In this document: piece by piece, positions 1-8,379 of the stretch
How the letters are laid out: every line of letters begins with the position of its first letter
Position numbering within the stretch: the first letter of the stretch is position 1
DNA from: Larix sibirica
Lineage: Eukaryota > Streptophyta > Pinopsida > Pinales > Pinaceae
Reading direction: 5' to 3'
NCBI GenBank assembly: GCA_004151065.3
Contig: NWUY0303919740.1
Span: forward strand, 1 to 12,539
Length of the DNA stretch: 12,539 nt
Program-made: the position numbers and the translations under genes
Notes under the pieces: generated by a model
Seen by the model: only the letters and a program-made list of their open reading frames with translations
The model's database searches: none
Told to the model about the DNA's origin: nothing

Positions 1-73
1 AATTTCTTGAGGTGTAATTTTTTTATCGACATGTAAAAAATTTAAGATAAAAAAATTTACACCTCAAGAAATT
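1..73. repeat. Near-perfect inverted repeat (hairpin or TIR-like)
   Basis: The left arm (1-27) and right arm (46-73) are reverse complements apart from one extra A/T in the right arm. They enclose an 18-base AT-rich loop. The arm ends read aatttcttgaggtgtaa and its complement. The left arm starts at the first base of the window, so the repeat may extend further left. It could be a short MITE-like element or an inverted duplication at the edge of the retroelement debris next to it. No target-site duplication can be tested because the left flank is missing. Confidence 0.8.
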
Positions 74-99
74 GGATCTCTGGATGCTTGATAGATGAT

Positions 100-735
100 G
101 GATCTATGCTGGTGGTATCATGATTTGAGATCTAGTTTGGTGAAGTACTTTGCATGTTGCAGTCAGTCCAACAAGTCGTCAATCTTGGGCAGTGGGCACC
201 AGTTCTCGAGTTTAATCTTGTTAAGAGCTCTATAGTATAGACATGTTCCAAGTTCCATCCTTCATGGGTATTATGATAATAGGTGCCCCAAGGTGAAGCA
301 CTTGCTTTTGGGTCCCTCTAATTTGCCTTTAGCTAACTAGAGAGGCGGAGCGACCAGTTCTAGATGCAAATTAATTCCAGCAGCCTGCCTTTCAATGTCC
401 CCACCCTTCTAGTATGGACAACTTTTTATGCAATCCTCAGTTTGATACTAGAGAATCAGGAAACAATTGTATTTTGTAATCCACTTCCATTTTTAGGTGG
501 CAGTGCTTTAGGTGCTTGGAACACTTCTCTGTATGCCTACAAAGGCTTCTCCAACTGTTGCTTCTCTAGTTTTGTGAATCCCTCTAAAGATGCCTTTTTT
601 GTATTTTGTAATCCCCACTTCCCTTTTAGATGGCAGCGCTTTAGGCTCTTGGAACATTTCTCTGTATGCCTACAAAGGCTCTTCCAACTGTTGTTTTTCC
701 GCTTTTGTGCATCCCTCTAGAGATGCCTTTACTTC
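100..735 (-). mobile_element. Ty3/gypsy LTR-retrotransposon pol remnant, antisense to the host gene
   Basis: Read on the minus strand, this stretch keeps the order of a Ty3/gypsy polyprotein from the protease-RT linker into the N-terminal half of reverse transcriptase. The linker motif FQEPKALPSKREV is at about 657-617, with a second copy FQAPKALPPK at about 525-482. GAPIIIIPMKDGTWNM follows at about 289-243, then the RALNK-type segment with PLPKIDDLLD at about 236-172. The KYFTKLDLKS and YHQ motifs lie at about 152-111. The linker-to-RT spacing (about 54 residues from the nearer linker copy) fits the family. The reading frame carries several stops and at least one frameshift near 235. The catalytic YxDD box, RNase H, integrase and LTRs are absent. 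This is therefore a dead internal fragment, probably inserted in the upstream intron of the CCDC124-like gene. Confidence 0.8.
469..733. repeat. 132-133-bp tandem duplication inside the gypsy remnant
   Basis: Positions 469-600 and 601-733 are similar copies, both beginning gtattttgtaatcc and both ending near agatgcc, with an offset of 132-133 bases. The duplicated segment is the protease-RT linker of the retroelement on the minus strand, so the linker motif appears twice. Open frames on the + strand here (364-720 and 590-802) are antisense shadows of this repeat and show no protein family. Confidence 0.85.
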
Positions 736-1124
736 TACAGTTTCTTCTTCTTGCTCTTTTCAGAGGCCTACATTGCACCTATTTGATTTGATTTTCCTTT
801 AAAGTCAGGAGATCCTTTCACTTTGCACAATGTGCTTCATGGTTTGAAACATCAATTTTTTGTTCATAAAAAATGGATGAAACATGCTAGAATTTTCTTT
901 AAAAATTAAGAAAATACTACTCATCATGCATTTGATGCATGTTTTCTTTTCATTGTAGTCATTTTATAATTATTTGAATTTCTCACTGATGAGTGTATTT
1001 TGGTCTATGTTTGCTGTTACATAGATTGTATTTGTTGTAAATCATAGTGCACAGTGGTGCTAATTTATTTTTTATGTTGCTTATAGGCTTTAGCAGAACT
1101 TACTGGGATGCATTATGTTTGCAG
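736..1124 (+). other. 3' part of an intron of the CCDC124-like gene
   Basis: I see no coding segment here. The stretch is T-rich and ends at a good acceptor, tatgtttgcag, at 1124, directly before an in-frame conserved exon. It is taken as the downstream end of the intron that also holds the gypsy debris. The preceding exon is not found in the window. Confidence 0.6.
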
Positions 1125-1443
1125 GCTTTTGAGGAAGCTGAACTCCCCAGACTGAAGGAAGAAAAACCAGGTCTTTTACACAATCAATACAAGGACTTAA
1201 TATGGAAGTTATGGAAGAAATCACCTGACAATCCTCTTAACCAGGTAGCATAAACAAAAGTGCTAATTAGTGAATGAAACAAAACTTATAGTAGTTGCAT
1301 AGTCATGCATGTAATGGGAAATTATCCGGAGTTCATTGGCTGTTGGAAATCTGTATTCGTGTTTCCTATATTTATATCTCTAGATGTAGATGTGACAAGC
1401 GATTACCATTTAACATTATTGCATATTGCAGGCAGCAGAGTGA
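1125..1443 (+). CDS. CCDC124/Lso2-family protein, last two coding exons (partial gene)
   Basis: Exon 1125-1244 encodes 40 residues in frame, beginning AFEEAELPRLKEEKPG and ending KKSPDNPLNQ. This is the conserved C-terminal segment of the CCDC124 family (Pfam Ccdc124, formerly DUF1014). Animal members have a clearly related stretch with AFEEAQLPRLK and SPDNPMNQ. Both exon borders fall between codons: acceptor tttgcag before 1125 and donor caggtagca at 1244/1245. The last coding exon (1432-1443) follows acceptor tattgcag and reads Ala-Ala-Glu-stop, giving a NQAAE C-terminus typical of plant members as I recall them. CCDC124 and yeast Lso2 bind idle 80S ribosomes and assist recovery from dormancy; in plants the role is inferred. 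The N-terminal coiled-coil exons must lie upstream of the window. No decay is seen in this piece, so it is probably an active gene. The family call is strong; the exact plant orthologue is not assigned. Confidence 0.85.
1245..1431 (+). other. Last intron of the CCDC124-like gene (187 bp, GT-AG, phase 0)
   Basis: The donor is CAG/GTAGCA and the acceptor is TATTGCAG/GCAGCAGAG. The intron is T-rich with a TTTAAC sequence shortly before the acceptor that could serve as a branch site. If the intron is retained, the frame reads Val-Ala-stop directly after NQ, so protein length barely changes. Confidence 0.75.
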
Positions 1444-2084
1444 TTTTCTTGAGATTCAGGAGTTCTCAGGCTGTCAAAGTTTCTCTCTTTGGAGAAATAA
1501 TTGTTGTACTACTGGAAGATGCTCTGTTGTGCTGTTCAATATAGGTTTCTTCATTCTTCACAAGTGTCAGTTAACTCAAAGGCACTGCAGGGATCTAAAC
1601 TTCTATTCTCACAAAATGATTATGCTGCTTCATTATGATCTTAATTTCTGAGAGGCAGTATAGTTTGGAGTTAATTACATTTTAAGGAGATGTGCATGGT
1701 CTCTGATATCTTTTTTAGGAATATAATTCTAGCTTGTGTTTGATCCCTTTCCTGCAGAAGGTACTCTTAGAATAATTCATGTTTCTTCTGTGTACAGTTT
1801 TATTTCCTATTAATGGACATTTTATAGTAGCATTCAAGCACTCGTAAGTTTTCACTCGAATGGAAGTCGGTAGGCATTTCTATGACCCTACCGTTGTGCT
1901 TTTTGTCACTGTTGCCTTCGGATATGAGTGAATTGGTAGGCGTTGAAAATTGCAGCAGCAATATCCCTGCCCTTGTTCTAATTTTCACGCTTAAGCATAT
2001 TTGATTCATTCAAAAAATTGAGTACACATCGGTTTTAAAGGGCAATTCATTTTGTTTGATAGATTTCAGTATGCATATCAAAGC
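1444..2084 (+). other. Probable 3' UTR and downstream region; no gene recognised
   Basis: This sequence follows the TGA at 1441-1443. The 3' UTR should start here, but I cannot fix its end. AATAAT at 1496-1501 and again near 1771 are weak poly(A)-signal-like hexamers, and no AATAAA is present. Short open frames (for example 1860-1931 on + and 1800-2009 on -) match no family I know. A slightly less AT-rich patch lies near 1855-1990. Confidence 0.45.
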
Positions 2085-2900
2085 AAGACGTCCTGATGTT
2101 TCTTTTGTTTCTTAAAATTTCTTAAAGATTCCGAGAATGTTGCTAGAAATAGAAATTAATTTTGGTTGCAGCACTGTTTTGGTTACAGGGGATGTCTACA
2201 GGGGATGTCTGCTATATTAACTTTTCTGATGTGATACTTAATGAACTACTAGTGTTTTGATAGTCCAAGGAATTTACTTGCACTTGATTATCATAATACA
2301 TTTGTGTGCTAGGAAACATAAGGTATTGTTTTTTCTTCAGTCCCGTAAGTAATTGTCACCAATGCTAGCCTGTTCTTTTGACATATAACACAGCTTGTGA
2401 ACATTACTATTGTGAAGCATTATCATGTTAAATCATTTATAGTGGTGACAGGCAAATATTTATGCAAAATTAAGTATTTTATTATGATAAGTAAGACGTC
2501 TTGATGTTTCTTTTGTTTCTTAAAATTTCTGAAAGATTCTGAGAATGTTGCTAGAAATAGGAATTATTTTGTGCTGTAGCACTGTTTTGGTTACAGGGGA
2601 TGTCTGTTATATTAACTTCTCTGATGTGCTACTTGATGAACTACTAGTGTTTTGATAGTCCAAGGAATTTACTTGCACTTGATTATCATAATAGATTTGT
2701 ATGCTAGGAAACACAAGGCATTGTTTTTTCTTCAGTCATGTAAGCAATTGTCATCAAATAGCCTTCGTAATGCTAGCCTATTCTTTTGACATATAACACA
2801 GCTCTTGAACATTACTATTGTTAAACATTATCACGTTAAATCATTTATAGTGGTGACAGACAAATATTTATGCAAAATTAAGTATTTTATTATTATAAGT
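2085..2900. repeat. 408-bp direct tandem duplication
   Basis: Copy 1 (2085-2492) and copy 2 (2493-2900) are head to tail, both starting aagacgtc(c/t)tgatgtttc. They match along their full length with scattered substitutions. Copy 1 has an extra 13-base repeat (tacaggggatgtc twice, near 2185-2212). Copy 2 has an extra stretch of about 17 bases near 2757-2773. The two copies meet at aagtaagacg, and copy 2 ends in a similar aagtaa. I find no coding potential; stops are frequent in all frames. Confidence 0.9.
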
Positions 2901-3465
2901 AATTGCCAAATCTTTTTTGGGGTGTGCGTGTGTGGGAATGTGCCAGCGATGACATAAGCACATGCCTTTGCTATTGAATTCACTCACCGAGTCTAGCAGG
3001 TATTTTAGTTATACATTTATTAGGATAATGCAATCACAAGGTTAAATCTTATAAAGTATGATTTAAAGCATATCGGCTTTATAGATTATCTCAATTCGAG
3101 AGCAACAAACTGGGCTTGCCACCATTTCGAAAAACATAGACTGTATAGATTATCTCAATTTTTTTTTTCTCTAGTTGTGTGCTTATAGTGTGGTAAAGTG
3201 CATCTTTTTGGAAAATGCAATATATATTATATTTTTTTCTTGAAACAATATATATTATATTATAAAAGCATACTACGAATAAAACACTTTAAGCAACATA
3301 TTCCTAAATCTGTGTTTACAAGATTGGGATCCTTGAATTATTAATTGCATATCATTTTGCAGAGCATAATTAGAGAAACGCCTTTGAGACAATGCTAGAC
3401 TCTTAAGAAATGGAAAAGGTTACAATTCCACCATAAATTCATGGCACATCTCGGATCAAAACTAA
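2901..3465. other. AT-rich non-coding stretch with short direct repeats
   Basis: No gene is recognised. Two short direct repeats stand out: tatagattatctcaatt at 3080-3096 and 3144-3160, and caatatatattatat at 3218-3232 and 3246-3260. The sequence is otherwise ordinary AT-rich intergenic plant DNA. Confidence 0.6.
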
Positions 3466-3584
3466 TGGTTTTCACTTTTTGTAATGGATAAACATCCAAC
3501 TTGTGCTTACATAAATTTGTTAACCACTAATTTGTTGAATTTTTAGCTAGTTGTTAACCACTAATTTGTTGAATTTTTAGCTAC
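3466..3584. repeat. Fragment of the right-hand repeat family plus a 34-bp tandem repeat
   Basis: Positions 3466-3544 resemble 6142-6214: both run through gttttcactt, atccaacttgt and taaccactaattt, with scattered changes. This is a detached fragment of the family that fills the right half of the window. Its end is locally amplified: 3517-3550 and 3551-3584 are two almost identical 34-base units beginning ttgttaaccactaattt. Confidence 0.7.
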
Positions 3585-4175
3585 TTTTATACACGGGTAA
3601 TTATGAATGCAATTTTAATATTTTCTTTTGCATAGTTACACATGAAAGTATCAACCATATTAAATCACATATGAGTAGTACGACATTAACTAATTTCAAC
3701 AGTAAACACATCACATCACAATAGACACCACGATTTACCTTGGGAAATCGTCTTTCCTTCAAAGGGAAAAAACCCAACAACCTTTCTCATGATAGATTCA
3801 TGATAGAAGAACAAGTACACATCAAATGACCATGAACAACAAAACCCTTTCACACATAAGGGTATACAAAAATAGAGAGATTGAGTACTTATCTTTTCAT
3901 TTAGGACATGTAGCTGCATTGCCATGTTGGATCACATCAAGGGTTATCACAAAGCCCTAGTCTAGCTATAGGAGCTAGTGCCTCTATCTCTCCAGCACAT
4001 GGCACCAACCTTTATCCACACACATACAATCATGGGAATCAAGACAAGGTAGATCTAATCTTAGATCTGAAATGTAACATGAAGAGAGCCCTTTCAATGA
4101 TGACATCATCCCATGAGAAACATAGATGACATTCTGTGGCAGCCCTTTACAAGATGAATATAGCTTGAGTCGATA
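3585..4175. other. Non-coding stretch, no gene recognised
   Basis: Minus-strand open frames here (3716-3925 and 3984-4238) have no conserved motifs, no family resemblance and ordinary AT-rich composition. The stretch may be part of a decayed retroelement LTR or leader read on the minus strand, but I see no diagnostic terminus or primer-binding site. Confidence 0.5.
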
Positions 4176-4437
4176 AGATAGATAAAGTGCTACTTGTAGA
4201 TGAGAAGATAACCTGAACAAGGTAACTGCTGCCACCAATTAGACTGGTCAAATCCTGCTTCAAGAGAAAACTGATATATATATATATATATATATATATA
4301 AGATAGAGGGCTACCTATAGATGAAACCCTTCCCTCAAACTCTAACCACTGCCATCATTGATATGAGATACCAAGAGAAGATTTTGCTTGTAAATGATGA
4401 TTGTTGCCACTAATTAATTTGTCCAAACCCTAACTTC
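4176..4437. repeat. Diverged direct repeat around a microsatellite
   Basis: The segment around 4225-4262 (tgctgccaccaattagac, then ggtcaaatcctgcttc) reappears in diverged form around 4400-4437 (ttgttgccactaattaa, then gtccaaaccctaacttc). The short stretch aagatagataaagtgctac near 4176 resembles aagatagagggctac just after the AT run. This suggests an old tandem duplication later interrupted by growth of the AT repeat. Confidence 0.5.
4274..4301. repeat. (AT)14 microsatellite
   Basis: There are 28 bases of uninterrupted alternating A and T between ctg and agatagaggg. It is a simple sequence repeat and probably polymorphic. Confidence 0.95.
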
Positions 4438-4524
4438 TGCAATCCACTGAACCTTGACTGCTGTTGAGTGTCCTGAAGGGTTTAGGTTTGCTGCAGATGC
4501 CCTAATCATCCAGTTGAAGGGATA

Positions 4525-4975
4525 AAGACTGTGCCGTAAGCCTGATTAGGGCAGAACCATACTGCTAAGCAGATAATACGCAGATCCAAACTGTTGACAA
4601 GATGAGATACATACCTGTGACTTCTTCTAGAACTGATCCGAATTGTTTGACAAGTTCGTGAGCCGTTCTAGGGCTGAACCGAGCTGCAAACAAGGCATAC
4701 AGACTTGTGAGCCGTTCTAGGGCTGATATGATCCACAGACAAGGTGGTGAGTCCTTCTAGGGATGATCCAAACTGTAGTTAAGGTAAGATGTAGAAGACT
4801 TTGATCCAAACTGATGTTAAGATAAAATAAAAAACCGTGACCTCTCAGAGCTGATCTAAATTGCTGTAAAGGTAGAAGACTGAGCCGTGACCCATTTTGA
4901 ATTGGTCCAAGCTGCTAAAGTAGGTGGAATGCTAAGACGTGAGCCCCTTAGGGTAAACCCTAAATGCTAAGAGAG
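4525..4975. repeat. Degenerate minisatellite, unit about 40-52 bp
   Basis: A motif of the form gtgagcc-ttctaggg-ctgatccaaactg, with an acaaggta-type end, recurs with its gtga anchor at 4617, 4658, 4707, 4747, 4837, 4887 and 4939. Spacings are 41, 49, 40, 90, 50 and 52, so one anchor appears lost between 4747 and 4837. Two units share an identical 20-mer (4658-4677 and 4707-4726). The other units differ at many positions, so the array is old or was imperfect from the start. It is not coding. On the minus strand it would lie downstream of the TATA-like site at 5075-5082, so a transcribed leader of a retroelement is possible. Confidence 0.7.
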
Positions 4976-5660
4976 ATAATGTTGAGAAGAGGAAGGCTAG
5001 AACAACTTGGAGAACCCCTCACAAGCTTTTTGGTAGAGATAAGAATGATGATTTGAAGACTTGAGAGTGTTTCATATTTATATTTCATCATTGAGTAAGA
5101 TAAATCCATAAGTTAAGGAAACCACTGTTAGGGTCTTTTAATTTTTTGGTCTTTTAATCTTTTATCTTTTCGTCTTTTAATTAGCGGGCTCTTGGTCCTT
5201 CACTGGGGTTCCATAACCATAACAAGTCATTTGAAGCATTCTTCTTGGTCTTCATGGTCCACACGTGTTTAACTCAAAGTACATCATCATAAATAAGCAA
5301 CTTAGATCATTAAAAAGCTCTTCTTCTAATTTCTCACGAAGGCTTAGATAAATTATCTTTTAATCCTTCTTGGGTTTTATGATCAAATGTGCCCTAGAAC
5401 CCTTAGGGTCTTTCGAGACCTTTTGGCTTGAGTCCTTGTGATTCAACCATTAAGTACTGGTCATTTTTTTCAATGGTCAACTTGTCCTTTAGAATCTTCA
5501 CTATAAGAAAGGTTTTTTGTTGATGTTATCTCCTTTGCATGAGGGGATCTCATGTCATCAACATCCTGGTCCCTGACCAGGTTCTCAACCCTAGGTTGAC
5601 GCCAATTATCCCAGAGAATTTCACAAATGGTTGACTCTCGATGCTACCCGAATTTCAACA
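4976..5660. other. Non-coding stretch, possibly retroelement LTR-like
   Basis: No gene is recognised. It contains a T-rich short repeat at about 5134-5182 built on (g)gtcttttaat, and a small imperfect inverted repeat around 5519-5562 (gttgatg, catgag, ctcatg, catcaac). An LTR origin is a guess based on the adjacent minisatellite and the TATA-like site. No paired LTR, TG/CA ends or primer-binding site were found. Confidence 0.35.
5075..5082 (-). promoter_or_regulatory. TATA-like box on the minus strand
   Basis: The complement reads TATAAATA, followed by tgaaacactctcaag in a locally less AT-dominated context, as expected of a plant TATA box. The sequence downstream on this strand runs into the minisatellite. 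With no gene attached, this is only a weak candidate. Confidence 0.2.
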
Positions 5661-5663
5661 TAA

Positions 5664-6625
5664 TTTTAGCCCCCTAATATGACAAAAGGCTCAAATTCAT
5701 TAGCTTGAGACAAGTCACAAATAGACCAAATGTTTTAATGATTGAGATAACTCCAAAAGGAGAAAAAACTTGAGTTGCAATATCCTTGTAGGATTTGCCA
5801 TGTTGGACATTGGTGCCCACCTTACCTTCCCTTGTTGGGGTCTTGAAACACTAGTTCCTAATTTGTAACATCCTTCATCTAGTTGTTTCTCTACTTCACC
5901 TTCCATTATGAATTAAAATATTCCAAATGGGAGTGCTCCTTGAACTGTGTAATAGGTTATTGACGCAAATTCCTTGAGTTTTAATGAATGACCACTTGTA
6001 GAAGGTGGCCTTCTAGGTTGACTTCCTTTCCTTTCTTCCATGCCAACGACCCTTGCTCTTGACCAACATTCGTGTTTCCAGAGTCTTCCTCCTATTTCTT
6101 TAGCTCTTTTTCTTTGATTTCTTAACAAGACAATGCAACCGATTGTTTTCACTTCTTGCAATGGACAAGCATCCAACTTGTTCTCACACAAATTTCTTAA
6201 CCACTAATTTTAGCCTCCTAACCCTACATGCAATAAGGTTCAAATTCATTAGCATGAGACAACAAATAACAAAACACACAAAATCTTTTATTGGACATTA
6301 ATATCCCCTTTACTTGCCTTTGTTGTGGTCTTGAAATACTAGTTCCTACATTAGTAGCATCCTTCGTCTAGTTGTTGCTCTACTTCACCTTCCACTATGA
6401 ATTAGAAGATTCAAAATAAGAGTGTGCTCCTTGAACTATTTGAGGGGTTAATGACCCAAGTTCCCTAAAGTTTAATGAGTAACCACTTGTAGAAGGTGGC
6501 CTTGTAGGTTAATTTCTTTCCTTTCCTTCATGTTATCCATGCTCGTGCTTGAACAATGTTCTTGATTCTAGAGTCTTCCTCCTAGTTCTTTATCCCTTTT
6601 GTCCCTTATTTTATTAAGAAGATAG
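5664..6625. repeat. About 0.5-kb tandem duplication within repeat copy A
   Basis: Sub-unit 1 (about 5664-6207) and sub-unit 2 (about 6208-6625) share a series of blocks: caaattcattagc, cttgaaa-actagttcct, ttcaccttcca-tatgaatta, gtgctccttgaact, ccacttgtagaaggtggcc and gagtcttcctcct. The offset is about 488 bases over the matched core. Sub-unit 2 has lost about 65 bases near 6291 that are present in copy B (9608-9675). On the minus strand both sub-units carry related peptide traces such as GGRLW and QLDEGCY, so a coding segment was duplicated. Confidence 0.8.
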
Positions 6626-8196
6626 CATTTGATCTACTTATTAGGAGTTCAACATAGGAAACAATGGTTTGAGTAGTTAAGATATCATGCTTTTTAGAGC
6701 ACCGCACTTCCATATACGATACATCTGATATGCTTGGGTTTGTTAATAATATCTATTTCAGTGCACACTTGAGGGCTTGCTTTAAAACTAATATCCTTTG
6801 AATCCCTTACTAATGCCTTGTCAAATATAATAGCAACTTTGATGTGCTTGTGAGGTTTCTAACAATATCCATTTCAATGCACACTTGAGGGCTTGCTTTA
6901 ACACTAATCTCCTTTGCATCTCTTACACCTGGCCAAATTTCATAGCAACTTTGTTTACACATAATGTGGCAACAATGGGCATATTTGTGAACACCCAAAG
7001 GGGATATCTAGGTTTCATTAAATGCTTAGCATCAAAGTTGTGTTATAAACATTGAGCATAATTTGAAGAGCTTGAAATATTCCGAGTTCACATGTGGAGA
7101 GCAATTTGAGCATCTTACGTGAATTTGAAAATCACCCCCATATAACAATATCCCAAACCCTTGTAAGTTTGCATGGCAAGATCCTTGTCATGCCAATTCA
7201 AGCTAAACCAATTTAAAAAGTTAGATTCAAAACCATTTTGTGTAAAAAACGTCTCTGCAATTGTTTGAATGACATCAACAAACATTAGATCTTCATTAAA
7301 CTCATAGTCGACCTCTCATCTATCCTCCATGTTGATACAATTTTCTCGAGTCTTCTTCAAGCACTTCAAGCCATATCTTCTTCCTCAAGGGCTGGTTAAT
7401 CTCCTTCCCAACTTTCCATCTTCTTTAAGTTCAATCATTGCCGTGGATTCACCTTCAATCCCTTGATTTTGGGCTTCCAAATTCATTGGGAAGCTAACAT
7501 ATTTTTTGGTTGGAGTGAACCTCATTTTGTTAGGTTTCAATCATGTGTTTATCCAAATGTAGCCATTTATTTTTTGTACCAAGCTCTTTGGCATGCTGAT
7601 CAATAATCCCATACTGAAGTGTCCCCTTCCTTTGTGAGAGCGTCTCCCCAACAAAGAATGAAGCTCCAATGGTGGTGGATGAACCTAGGGAGCTCCTTGA
7701 ACCTCCAATGCGCACACTCGTTCTAGATTGATTGATATTCTTTGAGCCAATGCCTTGAAAATAAGAGATTGAGTGCTCGTGAGGATCAATGAGCAATGAT
7801 ACTCATTGTTGACTAGAGAATGAAACCATCATAGCACTCCTTTCCTTCTCTCATACAATTAAGATATTTTTGATTCCGATAATCAATAATGTCAATCCAT
7901 AATGGATTAGAAACCACTTGGATGTATTTTCATCCAAAGGCCATTGATATCCTATCAAAATCCATGTTAGATCAACATTCAAGCCTCCCTCAGAAGATGA
8001 TCCTCACCTAACATATTCTTGCTAATTGCTTCAATTTTTTTTCCATAGATCAATCGTCACATTACATCATTCCCTTAATTTTTTTTATCATGGATCAAGA
8101 TCCATCTGCATTATTTTACTCAATTATATGCAATTTCAAAATGATTTTATCATCCACAATCTCAGAAGTTTCCCTTTTTGAATTTCTCTTTGCCAT
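6300..8196 (-). pseudogene. Decayed coding remnant in copy A, family uncertain (possibly LINE-ORF1/gag-like)
   Basis: On the minus strand a candidate start at 8196 follows ccctaaccaaat and gives MAKRNSKRETSEIVDDKIIL before a stop. Coding-like pieces in shifting frames follow. They include a traceable stretch WIDIIDYRNQKYLNCMREG near 7900 and an 88-codon open block (7796-7530) with RKGTLQYGIIDQ and NKWLHLDKH. Further pieces are FTPTKKYVSFPMNLEAQ, EVDYEFNEDLMFVDVIQ, LAMQTYKGLGYCYMGVIF and, near 6900, ASPQVCIEMDIVRN. Many stops and frameshifts separate them. PLWVFTNMPI and QVCIEMDI resemble parts of the DUF4283 domain found in plant LINE ORF1 and gag-like proteins, but I see no CCHC zinc knuckle and no reverse transcriptase. 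The coding nature is likely because pieces persist in both copies. The family is only a suggestion. Confidence 0.4.
6746..6970. repeat. 116-bp tandem duplication (copy A)
   Basis: tgcacacttgagggcttgct occurs at 6762 and 6878, and similarity extends over roughly 110 bases on either unit. On the minus strand it doubles the ASPQVC(I/T)E(M/I)DI segment of the decayed coding remnant. The same duplication is in copy B at 10144 and 10260, so it predates the 3.3-kb duplication. Confidence 0.85.
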
Positions 8197-8379
8197 ATTT
8201 GGTTAGGGTCTCTTTCTCAAACAATACATCTATTGCATGCTCGCTAATTTAGCATTTGAATCCTTTTAAGCTTATATTTCCACATGACTACATTCTCCAT
8301 TTTGTTGATGTTTAGTATTTGGTTATATTGTATTAATGAGAGGGTAAACATTTCAGAGGCAACGAACGTGATTCTGCTA
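8197..8379. other. Spacer between coding remnant and SINE-like pair (copy A)
   Basis: This is AT-rich non-coding sequence. On the minus strand it would be the 5' flank or leader of the decayed coding remnant. Its right part was duplicated again in copy B (130-bp unit). No promoter element is convincing. Confidence 0.4.

Noticed and set aside
364-802. Two + strand open frames (364-720 and 590-802)
   Set aside because: They run antisense through the duplicated gypsy linker; the minus strand carries the recognisable motifs and the + peptides show no family.
1295-1651. + strand open frames overlapping the last intron and final exon
   Set aside because: They cross the GT-AG intron in other frames and conflict with the spliced CCDC124-like reading; no motif was seen.
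1860-1931. Small + strand open frame of 23 codons with a hydrophobic C-terminal half
   Set aside because: It is too short, with no conserved match and no evidence of translation; it lies in probable 3' flanking sequence.
2085-2900. Possible box C/D snoRNA (tgatga near 2634)
   Set aside because: The matching C box is changed to taatga in the other copy and no paired D box or closing stem was found at a suitable distance.
3716-4238. Minus-strand open frames as genes
   Set aside because: They are short, have no motifs and lie in repeat-rich AT sequence; they are as expected by chance.
4525-4975. CRISPR-like spaced repeats
   Set aside because: The units are directly adjacent, diverged and of variable length, with no identical repeats separated by unique spacers; the context is eukaryotic.
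5590-5625. Gypsy-type primer-binding site (ttggcgtcaacc on the minus strand)
   Set aside because: It resembles the tggcgcc-type site only in part, with no LTR end beside it and no polyprotein in the expected place.
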